Shown here: positions 35,974 to 46,100 of the stretch, piece by piece
Layout of the letters: every line of letters starts with the position of its first letter
How positions within the stretch are numbered: position 1 is the first letter of the stretch
Origin: Xenoacremonium recifei
Lineage: Eukaryota > Ascomycota > Sordariomycetes > Hypocreales > Nectriaceae
Assembly: GCA_012184525.1 (NCBI GenBank)
Contig: WOFQ01000062.1
Location: forward strand, 1-64,000
Direction of reading: 5' to 3'
Length of the DNA: 64,000 nt
Notes under the pieces: model-generated
Seen by the model: the letters and a program-made list of their open reading frames with translations, nothing else
Told to the model about the DNA's origin: nothing
Databases searched by the model: none
Translations under genes and position numbers: made by a program

Positions 35974-38895
35974 ATGGGAGACGATCGAGAGTACGATGGG
36001 TACAACCCCAAGAGGCGGCGGCTGGAACTCAGTCGGCCTCATCCTCGACACGAAGATGGTTCTCGCAGCTCAACGCCCCGAGCTCAGTCGCGCTATGCAC
36101 CAACGCCGCCGCGACAAAGCAATGTCCCCGAGCCGACCGACGAAGACGCATTGGTTCTGGATCGCGACTGGTACGGCGGTGATGAACTCGGAGGCCATAC
36201 ATTTGGCGATGACACGCACAACCCGTTTGCCTCCTATGAGATGTCCGCATGGGAAAGCCAGCAACAGGAGTCCAGCCGAGCCGAAAAAATGGCCAGCCGT
36301 TATGATGCGCGGAGGGAACAGCGAAACCGCGAGAACGATGCATGGGAGACGAATCGAATGCTCCAGTCGGGCGTGGCGCAGCGGAGGGACGTTTCGGGCG
36401 ATTTCGACGAGGAGGAGGCGACGCGAGTCCATATTCTCGTTCATGACTTGCGACCACCGTTTCTCGATGGACGAACGATTTTCACAAAGCAGCTGGAGCC
36501 CGTTCCTGCCGTGAGGGACTTCCAAAGTGACATGGCAGTCTTCAGTCGCAAGGGAAGCCGAGTCGTGAAGGAGGCCCGGTTGCAACGAGAACGGCAGAGG
36601 CAAGCGCAGCAGGCTACCAGCATGGCCGGCACGACGCTGGGCAATATCATGGGCGCAAAGGACGAGGACGGTGATAGCGCACTACCTGTTCCTGCAGAAG
36701 ACGAAGTTGAAGCGAACAAGAGCAATAAGTTCAGTGAGCACATGAAGAAGTCGGATGGCGCTAGCAAGTTCAGCCAAAGCAAGACCTTGCGAGAACAGCG
36801 GGAATATCTCCCGGCATTTGCGGTTCGTGAGGACCTACTGCGGGTTATCAGAGAGAACCAGGTTGTCATCTGTGTTGGAGAGACCGGCTCGGGCAAAACG
36901 ACTCAGTTGACGCAGTTCCTTTATGAGGATGGCTATGGACGTACCGGGATGATTGGCTGCACTCAACCGAGACGAGTTGCGGCGATGAGTGTGGCAAAAC
37001 GAGTGGCAGAGGAGATGGAGGTCAAGCTAGGAAGCACCGTGGGCTATGCGATCCGGTTCGAAGATTGCACCAGCAAGGAAACCGTCATCAAATACATGAC
37101 AGACGGTGTCTTGCTTCGAGAGTCCCTGAACGAGCCTGACTTGGACAGGTATTCGTGCATCATCATGGACGAAGCGCACGAGCGCGCTCTCAACACCGAT
37201 ATCTTGATGGGACTGTTCAACAAGATTCTGCAACGCCGCCGCGACTTGAAGCTCATCGTTACATCGGCCACCATGAACTCAAAGAAGTTCTCCGACTTCT
37301 TCGGCGGTGCTCCTGAGTTTACCATTCCTGGCCGAACATTTCCTGTCGACGTCATGTTCCATCGATCGCCAGTTGAGGACTACGTCGACCAGGCCGTTCA
37401 GCAGGTCCTTGCAATCCATGTTTCCATGGATCCAGGCGATATCTTGGTCTTCATGACCGGCCAAGAAGACATCGAAATAACCTGCGAACTGGTTCAAAAA
37501 CGGCTTGACGCCCTCAATGATCCGCCTAAGCTGAGCATCCTGCCCATCTACAGTCAGATGCCTGCGGATCTTCAGGCCAAGATTTTCGACAGAGCTGCGC
37601 CTGGTGTCCGGAAATGTATCGTGGCCACGAACATTGCCGAAACTAGTTTGACGGTTGACGGCATTAAGTACGTCGTCGATGCGGGCTATTGCAAAATGAA
37701 GGTATACAACCCAAAGATGGGTATGGACACTCTTCAGATCACGCCAATCTCCCAGGCAAACGCTTCTCAACGATCCGGTCGTGCTGGTCGCACTGGGCCT
37801 GGAAAGGCTTTCCGGCTGTTTACAGAAAAGGCTTTCAAGGACGAGCTTTACCTTCAGACAATCCCCGAGATTCAACGTACAAACCTAGCAAACACGGTCC
37901 TGATGCTCAAGTCGCTCGGCGTCAAGGACCTGTTGGATTTTGATTTCATGGATCCCCCGCCCCAGGACACGATTACAACATCCATGTTTGACCTGTGGGC
38001 TCTTGGAGCCTTGGACAACTTGGGCGAGCTCACAGAACTTGGGCGCAAAATGAGTGCTTTCCCAATGGACCCTTCTCTGGCAAAACTGCTCATTACGGCC
38101 GAAGAATACGGGTGCAGCGAAGAGATGATCACCATTGTTTCCATGTTGTCGGTGCCAAACGTGTTCTATCGACCCAAAGAGCGACAGGACGAGGCAGACG
38201 CAGCGCGTGAGAAGTTCTGGGTGCACGAATCGGACCACCTGACGTATCTTCAGGTCTACTCGGCATGGAAGGCCAATGGATTCTCTGACGGATGGTGCGT
38301 GAAGCATTTCCTGCATCCCAAGTCTTTGAGGCGTGCGAAGGAGATTCGAGACCAGCTGTTGGACATTGTTAAGATGCAGAAGATGAATCTTATCAGTTGC
38401 GGAATGGACTGGGACCTGATCCGAAAGGCCATTTGCTCTGGCTACTACCACCAAGCAGCCAAGTACAAAGGATCAGGCGAGTACATCAACCTCCGAACCA
38501 ACGTCGGAGTCCAGCTACACCCCACGAGCGCTCTCTATGCCGGCCATCCGCCTGATTACGTGGTCTACCACGAGCTGATTCTCACTTCCAAGGTGTACGT
38601 TTCGACAGTAACAGCTGTTGATCCGCACTGGCTTGCAGACCTCGGCGGAGTCTTCTATTCCATCAAAGAAAAGGGTTATTCGGCGCGTGAGAAGCGCATC
38701 ACGGAGACGGAGTTCAACCGCAAGATCGAAATCGAGGCCAAAATGGCGGAGGACAAGCGACACGACGAGGAGCGCAAGCAGGCCGAGGCCGACAAGTCGA
38801 CAAAGAAGAAGAAGATTGGAGCCGACGGTAAGAAGTTCGTGACGCAAGGCGCGGTGAGGAAACCCGTCATCAAACGGCGCGGGAGAGGATTTTGA
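35974..38895 (+). CDS. PRP16: DEAH-box splicing helicase PRP16
   Basis: ATP-dependent RNA helicase that remodels the spliceosome after the first catalytic step (human DHX38). Intronless, 973 residues. The N-terminal 270 residues are charged and disordered (NPKRRRLELSRPHPRHEDGS). Helicase motifs: I GETGSGKT at 302-309, II DEAH at 399-402, III SAT at 431, VI QRSGRAGR at 599-606. The winged-helix/ratchet and OB-fold regions follow (SDGWCVKHFLHPKSLRRAKE, YVSTVTAVDPHWLADLGGVF). The C-terminus is Lys-rich and ends VIKRRGRGF. The N-terminal extension and overall match assign it to Prp16 rather than Prp2, Prp22 or Prp43. The intronless structure is notable beside intron-rich small genes. Confidence 0.94.
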   Translation: MGDDREYDGYNPKRRRLELSRPHPRHEDGSRSSTPRAQSRYAPTPPRQSNVPEPTDEDALVLDRDWYGGDELGGHTFGDDTHNPFASYEMSAWESQQQESSRAEKMASRYDARREQRNRENDAWETNRMLQSGVAQRRDVSGDFDEEEATRVHILVHDLRPPFLDGRTIFTKQLEPVPAVRDFQSDMAVFSRKGSRVVKEARLQRERQRQAQQATSMAGTTLGNIMGAKDEDGDSALPVPAEDEVEANKSNKFSEHMKKSDGASKFSQSKTLREQREYLPAFAVREDLLRVIRENQVVICVGETGSGKTTQLTQFLYEDGYGRTGMIGCTQPRRVAAMSVAKRVAEEMEVKLGSTVGYAIRFEDCTSKETVIKYMTDGVLLRESLNEPDLDRYSCIIMDEAHERALNTDILMGLFNKILQRRRDLKLIVTSATMNSKKFSDFFGGAPEFTIPGRTFPVDVMFHRSPVEDYVDQAVQQVLAIHVSMDPGDILVFMTGQEDIEITCELVQKRLDALNDPPKLSILPIYSQMPADLQAKIFDRAAPGVRKCIVATNIAETSLTVDGIKYVVDAGYCKMKVYNPKMGMDTLQITPISQANASQRSGRAGRTGPGKAFRLFTEKAFKDELYLQTIPEIQRTNLANTVLMLKSLGVKDLLDFDFMDPPPQDTITTSMFDLWALGALDNLGELTELGRKMSAFPMDPSLAKLLITAEEYGCSEEMITIVSMLSVPNVFYRPKERQDEADAAREKFWVHESDHLTYLQVYSAWKANGFSDGWCVKHFLHPKSLRRAKEIRDQLLDIVKMQKMNLISCGMDWDLIRKAICSGYYHQAAKYKGSGEYINLRTNVGVQLHPTSALYAGHPPDYVVYHELILTSKVYVSTVTAVDPHWLADLGGVFYSIKEKGYSAREKRITETEFNRKIEIEAKMAEDKRHDEERKQAEADKSTKKKKIGADGKKFVTQGAVRKPVIKRRGRGF

Positions 38896-38995
38896 ATAAT
38901 GTATTGGTGTCTCATAAAAGGGGAGAGCGCGGCGTTTTTGTCCTGGATATAGAGAGCTATTCATGATACAGGTAGGTACAGGTACTTATACATCA

Positions 38996-39502
38996 TTAGC
39001 GTCGAACCTCGAAGTTGTGTTCGCCATCCACGATATCCCGTTCTTCTTTGGTGAGCTGGACCACGGTCGCATGCCGCGGACCGTCGTCAACATCCCTCAT
39101 GAACTTGTCGACGGCATCTTCTTCCCCTTGGACCTCGCCCTCGACCTGGCCCTTTGTTAGATCCTCTTGCGGAGTTCTGCCACTGAAGCTGCATGTACCT
39201 TATTGTTTGGTGTGTTTCGACACCACCCTGTGACGTTGTACTCCTGGGCTCGCTTCTGAGCAAAGTAGCTGAACTTGTATTAGAGTAAAGGTGTTTAAAT
39301 ATTAGTGAAAGATATTGTCCTACCGGAATCCCACTCCTAAATGACGTCAATTGAACTGTCCCAACTGAGTGAAGCTCATCACATACCCTGGACTCTGCCT
39401 CCGTGGGCAATGAAGTAGACCTAAAGTCAGATTAGACGGTTCCCAAATAATAAAGCACTTTCATAATATAAATAAATAGGGCGAACATACACGTTTTACC
39501 AT
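38996..39502 (-). CDS. Acylphosphatase with micro-exon
   Basis: Small cytosolic enzyme hydrolysing carboxyl-phosphate bonds such as acetyl- or 1,3-bisphosphoglycerate. Five exons: 39502-39491 (12 nt), 39420-39387 (34 nt), 39336-39324 (13 nt), 39268-39199 and 39145-38996; 92 residues. Spliced motifs match the family closely: VYFIAHGGRVQGVGFRYFAQ with catalytic Arg20, and TGWCRNTPNNKVEGEVQGEE with catalytic Asn38, then MRDVDDGPRHATVV. All introns are GT-AG (GTATGT, GTATGT, GTAGGA, GTACAT donors). The 13-nt exon supplies the GVGFR loop that binds phosphate, so it cannot be skipped. It is divergent from the TLS1 homologue. Confidence 0.92.
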
Positions 39503-39739
39503 CTTCGTTTGTGGCGTCACAACTTTGTTGATGTAATCGTAAACTTACAACTCGCGAGATGGACTCGACTCGACCCCAGATATTGTTTCCGCCAGAGGGG
39601 CAGGCGAACTTCCTGAAGTGGGATGTCGGCAAAACCCCGGGCCGTCGATCCAGATCGATCGGGACCCCCAATTGATGTCATTTCCGTCTGCCTGCCTACT
39701 TCTTCCTCTCTTCTCCTACGCATCGTCGGCTTCAATGCC
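39503..39739. promoter_or_regulatory. Divergent promoter acylphosphatase / TLS1
   Basis: 237 bp between start codons. An ATG at 39623 in frame with TLS1 also exists and would extend that protein by 39 residues, narrowing the gap to 120 bp. The downstream ATG (GCCATGG context) is preferred. Confidence 0.55.
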
Positions 39740-40769
39740 ATGGAGACGACACCGGAACCCATCCGCTTCCGCGCGGGCAAGAAGCGCAAAGCATACCGTC
39801 AGCGCGCCACCGACGACGACGACGATGATGCTCCCGTGCCCAAGACTAGCCCCGAGCCCGTGAAAGCAGCGCCCCGAGACGGCAGTGCCCAGGACAGCGC
39901 CAACGACGACGAATCTTCGGTCGCTGCAGCACTGAAGCTGCGCAACGCGCGCAAGGCCCGTCTGCGAGGCGTCGGCTTCGGCGCATCGTCCTCGAAACTC
40001 GACGAGTCAGCTTCGCGCGCTCTTGTTCCCCGCGAGGCGCAAGACGAGGTCGCCCTGCCTGCCATCTCTACCCGCTTCACGCACCAGACGGGCATGCTCG
40101 CCGACATGAACGACAAGCACATGTACGCCCCCCCCCTGTCTCCCTTGCGCCTACAGACCGGCAGACTAATTTCCAAGGATGGCATACATAGAATCCCGCA
40201 TGTCGCACCGCGCCGCCCCCGCGGCTGAAGAACCGACGACAACAACAACCACTGCCGAACCGCTCACCAGCGCGCCACCGCAGCTGCCGGCGCAGGAAGA
40301 CCGCGCCATCATGCAGGGCCGCCTCATGGAGATCGAACTCCCGGATGAGGCGCTCGCCGGTCACGCTGAGGGAGATGACGGGCCGCGGGGCAAGCGCCAA
40401 AGGCTGGGTCGTGACGGGAAGCCCTGGCGGCCGCGCAAGCGCCGTGGCAGCGACGATATCAAGCGCGACGAGCTGGTCGAACAGGTCCTTCGTGAATCGC
40501 GCCTCGACGTATACGACGTAGAGCCGCAAGACACCGCCCCCGAAGCCGACGGCGCCGCCGACGAGCGCCTCGCCGAAGAATTCCGCCGCCAGTTCCTCGA
40601 CGACGTGGCCCAGCGCCAGCTCCGGAAGAAGAAGCCCGTGGTCCCGGCCCGGGGCGCGCCCGCAGAGGAGGTGCTGAAGGGTCCGAAGCTGGGCGGGAGT
40701 CGGAATTCGAGGGCTGCGATGCGGGATCTGTTGTTGAAGAAGGAGAGGGAGACACAGGGACGGCGGTAG
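39740..40769 (+). CDS. TLS1: TLS1/C9orf78 (Hep59) splicing-associated protein
   Basis: Nuclear spliceosome-associated protein of the Hep59 family. S. pombe Tls1 affects splicing of shelterin and silencing transcripts, and human C9orf78 binds the Brr2/PRPF8 region. Exons 39740-40122 and 40178-40769 give 324 residues. The family signature FTHQTGMLADMNDKHM ends exon 1 and continues MAYIESRMSH after the 55-nt intron (GTACGC...CCAAG). The N-terminus is basic then acidic (RFRAGKKRKAYRQR, DDDDDD), and the C-terminus is charged and helical (EFRRQFLDDVAQRQLRKKK). No catalytic domain is expected. Function is inferred from the family, not from this sequence. Confidence 0.88.
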
Positions 40770-41460
40770 AAGGGCATTGTTTAATTTGGTATTGGAGGCG
40801 TTTGATGGCTAGGATTGGGAATGCTCGACGAAGCGATAACGACGGTTGGAACTCTGGCGGAGGGATGGACGGATATATATGACGGGACTGGGAATATATG
40901 ACCCATAGGAAACGGGTGCGGTACGGGTTTCCGGATTCAAGTTGCAAAGGATTAAACAGTATAGCGAGAACTGCTTATAAGAATCTATATGACTCGAGAT
41001 ACACACACAGACACAATATACAATGACTTATGTAAAACTATGCCGTTCAGGCTGCTTCATTCATAAACAAATAACCTGGCCTATATCGTCGCAAATCACT
41101 TACTCACTCACTACCTAGTCTGTAACGATCGTGGTGGTGTCGTATATCCCAAATCAGAAAACCCTACCCAATTAAAATCACCTCGGAACCGTCCCATATC
41201 AAAGACGCCAATACCCTATCCCGTGTAAACCACAAAAACCGTTGTAGTAGCCAAAGCAAAGAGCCGCCCTATAGTAAGAGAGAATGAAAGATGTGAAGCG
41301 AAAAATCTGTAGGCAACGTCGCCGTCTTGCCGCCCACGATATGCAAGAACCCAGCTTGTATGAAATGCGTCCAGATGCGCCGATCCAAAGTGTAAAGTAC
41401 TCAAAAAAGCCCCCAGGAGCATAAAAAAATGACAGGAAATGTGAGTCTCGCTGGGAGCCT
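40770..41460. other. Convergent 3' flanks
   Basis: 691 bp of AT-richer DNA between the stop codons of TLS1 and the zinc-binding regulator. No ORF or structured RNA was recognised. Confidence 0.6.
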
Positions 41461-43190
41461 TCATCTGATATCGAGCTGGAAAGGCTTGAACCGGCCGCCG
41501 ATGGTGGCACAGCGGGGGCACTTCCTCCTCGCTCCCTGCTCGGCCATGAGGACTTCGACGCAGGTCGGGCACAGGCCGCAGATGCACTCGGTACAGGCAT
41601 ACGACTCGCGGAGTAGCGAGAAGCCCTGGCACGCAGCGCAGTAGATCTGGATGTTCTGTGCCGAGTACGTCGGCGACGAGTCCGACAGGCCGCGGGAGCC
41701 AATGTGGAAGTTCTCGCCGCTGCTCTCGCCGCTTTCTACGGAGGGGAACGGCTCAACACCGTCCTGTCCATAGGAGGGAGGTGTAAGAGCTTGCTGCAGG
41801 GGGGAGGCTTGATAGCTGTTGGGCTGGAAGTGCTGTTGGTGGTGAGAAAAAGGGGGCATTGAAGACCGGTGTATGGAGATTGGTGACTGCGGAACCTGGG
41901 GATCGTTAGAACTCAATTCAATTATGGGAAATAATGTCATCTTACCGGAGTGCGATCTTCGTCTATGTCGCCAGCTGCAGATGCAGCTTGGTCGGCAGCA
42001 TCAATGAGATCCTCCCACCGCTTCCCGTAATCTGCAGAGGGTTCGGCGGATAGGGCTTTTCTATCGTTACCTGGTCCTGGTCGGTAGCGCTCGTCATTCT
42101 GTATCCGGCGCAGCCAATCGGCCGCAGAGCCCCGCGAGTTCTTCTTCTTGTGATGGCTCTCGCGCCCTCGCTTCGTCACTGACGACTTGCGGGGGCGATT
42201 CGGGCCTAGGGGTCGCTGAAGGGGGGGAAGGGTAGATGAGCGTCCAGGGGGGCTGTTGGCGAGGATGGAAGGGAGGAAATCGCGCTGTCTGTTGGACTGG
42301 GCTGAGGAATAGGGGTCGCTGGTGATGTCCTGCCCAGTGAGGTGGAGGGGAGGCAGCTCGATTGAAGTCCTCAATCTTCGTCGGCCATCAACATCGGAAT
42401 AATAACCCTGGTCGCAGCTCTAGTTAGCTACCTGGTGATTGTAATGGCGTTGGATCGGGGAGCTGCCGATGCTATCGATAGGCGGCGGGGTAATGACAGC
42501 GGGCAGTGGGCGGCTTACAGCTTCGAGATCCAGGTCTCGCTCGTTCTTGACTCCGTGAAGCTCGGCCAAGGCTGCGGCAGCCCTGGCAGCGCCCAGCATC
42601 GGGCCATTGCTGGTGGCATAATCGTCGTGTCTCGGTGTGCCGGGAGCGCTGGATCCCTCGCGGTGATTGTTCATCTGACGGTCGTGGAAACCTGGCACAG
42701 GATCATTGTCAATGGGCGGGGACGCAGATAGCTGCTGAGAGTGGGACAAGACAAACCCTGGGCGGCCGAAGCTGAGCTCTGGTCGGGATGGCGGCGCTCA
42801 GTCGGCGGGGTGTTGATCATGAGCAGGAAGCTCTCTTCGGTGGCTGGTAGTTTGGAGATGTAGTGTTCGGGATGGGCGCGACGGATGTGCTCCTGCATGG
42901 AGCGGTATCGCTTCTCCTGTTTGTCGAGGTGACGAGTTAGAAGTGCTCTCGTTGCATTGAAAGGGATCGGGTGAGTGTGGGCGGCCGTATCTTCGCTGGT
43001 GGAGAGACAATGACGATGGCGCTGGGTGAGGGCGAAGAGGCGGCAAGGAAAGACGAGAGGCGGTCGCGAAACTTACCCCGATGCATCGCTTGCGACAGCT
43101 GGAGCCATCTTGGTTGCGGAGAGGGCAGACGACTTCGTTGTTCGAGTCGGTGATCGAGAAAGAGGACGTGAGGGATGATCGAGGCGGCAT
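41461..43190 (-). CDS. Zinc-binding regulator, palindrome-binding-protein-like
   Basis: Five exons (43190-43077, 42916-42757, 42691-42519, 42407-41946, 41895-41461) give 447 residues, all with in-phase GT-AG introns. Near the N-terminus VVCPLRNQDGSSCRKRCIG plus HIRRAHPEHY forms a divergent C2H2-like finger split by intron 1, followed by KLPATEESFLLMINTPP. A basic middle (KSSVTKRGRESHHKKKNSRG) may be a nuclear signal, next to ADWLRRIQNDERYRPG. The C-terminus is a dense cysteine module (YCAACQGF, CTECICGLCPTC, RKCPRCATIGGRF), ribbon- or RING-like. It resembles ascomycete proteins annotated as cutinase gene palindrome-binding protein, but that name is from memory and uncertain. A nuclear regulator is the safest call. 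Confidence 0.85.
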
Positions 43191-46100
43191 CTTGACCCCA
43201 CCATGCGCTGAGGCTGGGCGGCGGGGGTGAGGTCGAGATAAGTTCGTGAAGCTGTTGCTGTCGCTGGGACTTCTAGACGGCGCGGGAGAGGTTTTCAATT
43301 GGCTGAGTCAGGTTGGATGAGAGCTGAAGCATTTCTAGGTGAAGCCAGTCGAGGTCGGAGAGAGCTGGTGAAGCTCGAGGGCGAAGGTGTAACAAGAGGC
43401 GTTTCGGACCTGGCCGGGCTATTTCGCTGAGAGCAGTTCGACGGGAGGTTGCAGGATCGAGGGTCGTAAAGGGAGAAGAGAGTCCTGAAGTCGAGCGAAG
43501 AAGACGAGAGAGAGAAAACACCGAACAATAAGCTAAGGTAAGCTGGGAATAAGGTGAGCTAAGGATATAGGCAAGGCGAAGCAAGGCCAGATCTGGCTGG
43601 CTGGCTGACTGTTGGCTGGGTATGGTATGGTATGGTTCGGCATGTATTGAAGCGGGAGGTGGGAGGCGAAAACGATTGCTTTCGGGAATGGGCGAAGGAG
43701 ACGGGAGGCGGGAGGGAGAGGTGTGTGAGAGCGAGAGGGAGTGAGAGAACGGCGAGCGAGGAGGGCGTGTGTGAGAGAGAGTGTGGGTGAGGTTTGAGTG
43801 ACGGAAGTGGGAGAGTAAAGGAACGCTTCTCTACACCCGAAGCTGAGCTGAAGCCAGTCGAGCCCGGAGACTGGAGACTGGAGCTTGCTTGGGTGTGTGA
43901 ACGGACAAACACCCGGCCTGGGTATAGAGAGAGAGCTTCCTTTCTTCTTCTGTGCAGCAAGTCTCACCCAACCAACCACACCCAGCTGTTTGCCGCACTT
44001 TGACAGGGTGGGTAGCTCTGTTGCTGCTGAAGAACGATGTGACTTGAACAGCCGCAACTGTCTTGCAAGTTGTCGTACAAGAAGAGAGGTCCGTAACTCT
44101 TCACAAGCTCTCACACAATAGACAATCGATTCAGAACTTCATCAAGACAAGACGAGTAAGAAGAAAGAAAAAAACTGGACAGGCGTGTGGGCAGACTGGG
44201 CCTTGGGGGAACTCCTCCTGGAGAGCTGCTCCGGTTTGCTTTCTTCTTCCTGCGGGCAAAAACTCGTCCTTGGGCCAAGGTCCCTGGTGATCTACTCCGT
44301 AACCTCGAAAGACTTATCTTGGGGGCCAATGACAGCCGAAGCTTGGGGGGTGGGTAGATGGGAGCTGTCCCAGCAAAACTTCTAGGCCCAGCGGAGAAGG
44401 CAAAACCTCGAGAGAGAAGCAACAGACACCCCTCCGAACGCCTTCCCACTTTCTCCAAGCTATGGATTGGCCAGGGTGCGTTCGGTTGCAGGGACTCGTG
44501 CCCCAATTCCTCCAACAAGCCGGGCCTCCAGGGAACAAGGCAGAGCGAGGGGTAAGGCAAGACAAAGCAACGCAAGCAGCGCAATGGCAGAGCTCCAAGC
44601 CAGGGAGAGCGACTGGACGCAGCAAATCAATTGGCTCCCATTGCAATGACTCGGGAGTGAGGTGGAGGAGGGGTGCAAGGAAGAGGAAAGGCGACGGGTC
44701 CGGGAGGAGACAGCCCAGGCGTGGGTGGCTGGCGGCGGTGGGGAAGACACTCGCGAGCCACGAGCAGCAGAGCAGCAGCTGGGCTTCGGCCTGGCTTCTG
44801 GACGGATGGAGGTGGGTTCGGACTGGAGAAAGGGTCTGTATCGGATTGAAGCTACAGGGGTGAGCGAGGCAGAGAGTCAGAGCTCCGGAACAGCAGGTGG
44901 AGCTCTCGTGCGTGCTGCCCTTGTCGGCTGGTCTTTTTCTGGAGAGGATTTTCCATCTTCGAACAGCGACAAGCAAGCTAGGTAAGCTGGTCGATGCAAG
45001 CTTGTCGAGAAGCTGCGATGACGATGCGCGATGCTCGATGCTCGATGCGACTCGATGCTGCTCGCGGCTGTGTCTGCTGCATTCAGCTCCCTTCCGTTCC
45101 GGTCACCTATCGAACCTTATTAGCATAGGCTCTCGTCATCAGTAAGCCCAAGGCCCGACTGCTTGGGAAAACGGTAGACTGATCCGGACCTTGGAGACTG
45201 TCAGTCAGTTTTCGGCGGGTCCGGCCAAAGGTCAACTGCCACGCTCCTAATCCAACTCCGGCTATGCCATATCACATGTACACTCGCCGCGCGCACATGT
45301 ACTTGTACCTTTTGGTTTGGTTTGGGCCAAGGCCCTGTTCGCAGCTGGGCCTGAGCTCGTCAGCTTGGTTGGTACAAAACGCAAACTTGTTACAGTCTCC
45401 GTCAGCTCCCCAGTGGTAGCTGAGCTTACCGACCTTCTGGAAATTCCATGCAGACACACTCACTCGTGAACAGGGCCGAAGTGGCGTCGAAAACCCGTAA
45501 CCGCTGGCCCGGACGGCGGCGACTGGGGATTGACTGGACGGACGACGCCTCGCACGCAGCGTCGGTGTCGGACTCGGCGCCGCTTCGGCATCGAATCACG
45601 TCCTGAATCAGGGGACCTGCGGTGCTCCCGGTGGCGATATGTCGTGCGTGAGTGGGCAGCATGCCGGCCGGGCGAGCCCAGCGATATCGACGGCGGCGGT
45701 TCCTGCTAGTGCTGTACAGCCGTTAGTGCTGGGACCACAGCACCGTATCGGAGGCGAGCTCCAGCACGGGACGGAGTCGCTGGTACCGTCAGCGAGCGTT
45801 TGACTCGTATGAACGATTCATGAGGCGGTTTCTGACTTGCTGACTTTGCTCCCTGCCCTGAAAGTGTCATTGCATTGCTGCGAGGGGGGGCGAGGGACTC
45901 GAGGAGGGAGAGACAAGACATTGATTCCAAGTGCATCTCAGGTGGTGTGAGGGGCAGCCGCTTGCCCTGCCCTGGCTGCTGCTGCTGGTTGCCTGGCTCG
46001 TCGCAGACTGACATCACTGGCGCAGGGGGAAGGAGCTCTATCTGACAGGCACCGATCCGCTGTCGAGGGCGCCTTCCTGAGAGCAAATAGCAACAGCTCA

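Noticed and set aside
39087..39410. 107-codon minus ORF over the acylphosphatase gene
   Set aside because: Runs through introns in another frame; the spliced five-exon model restores all catalytic residues.
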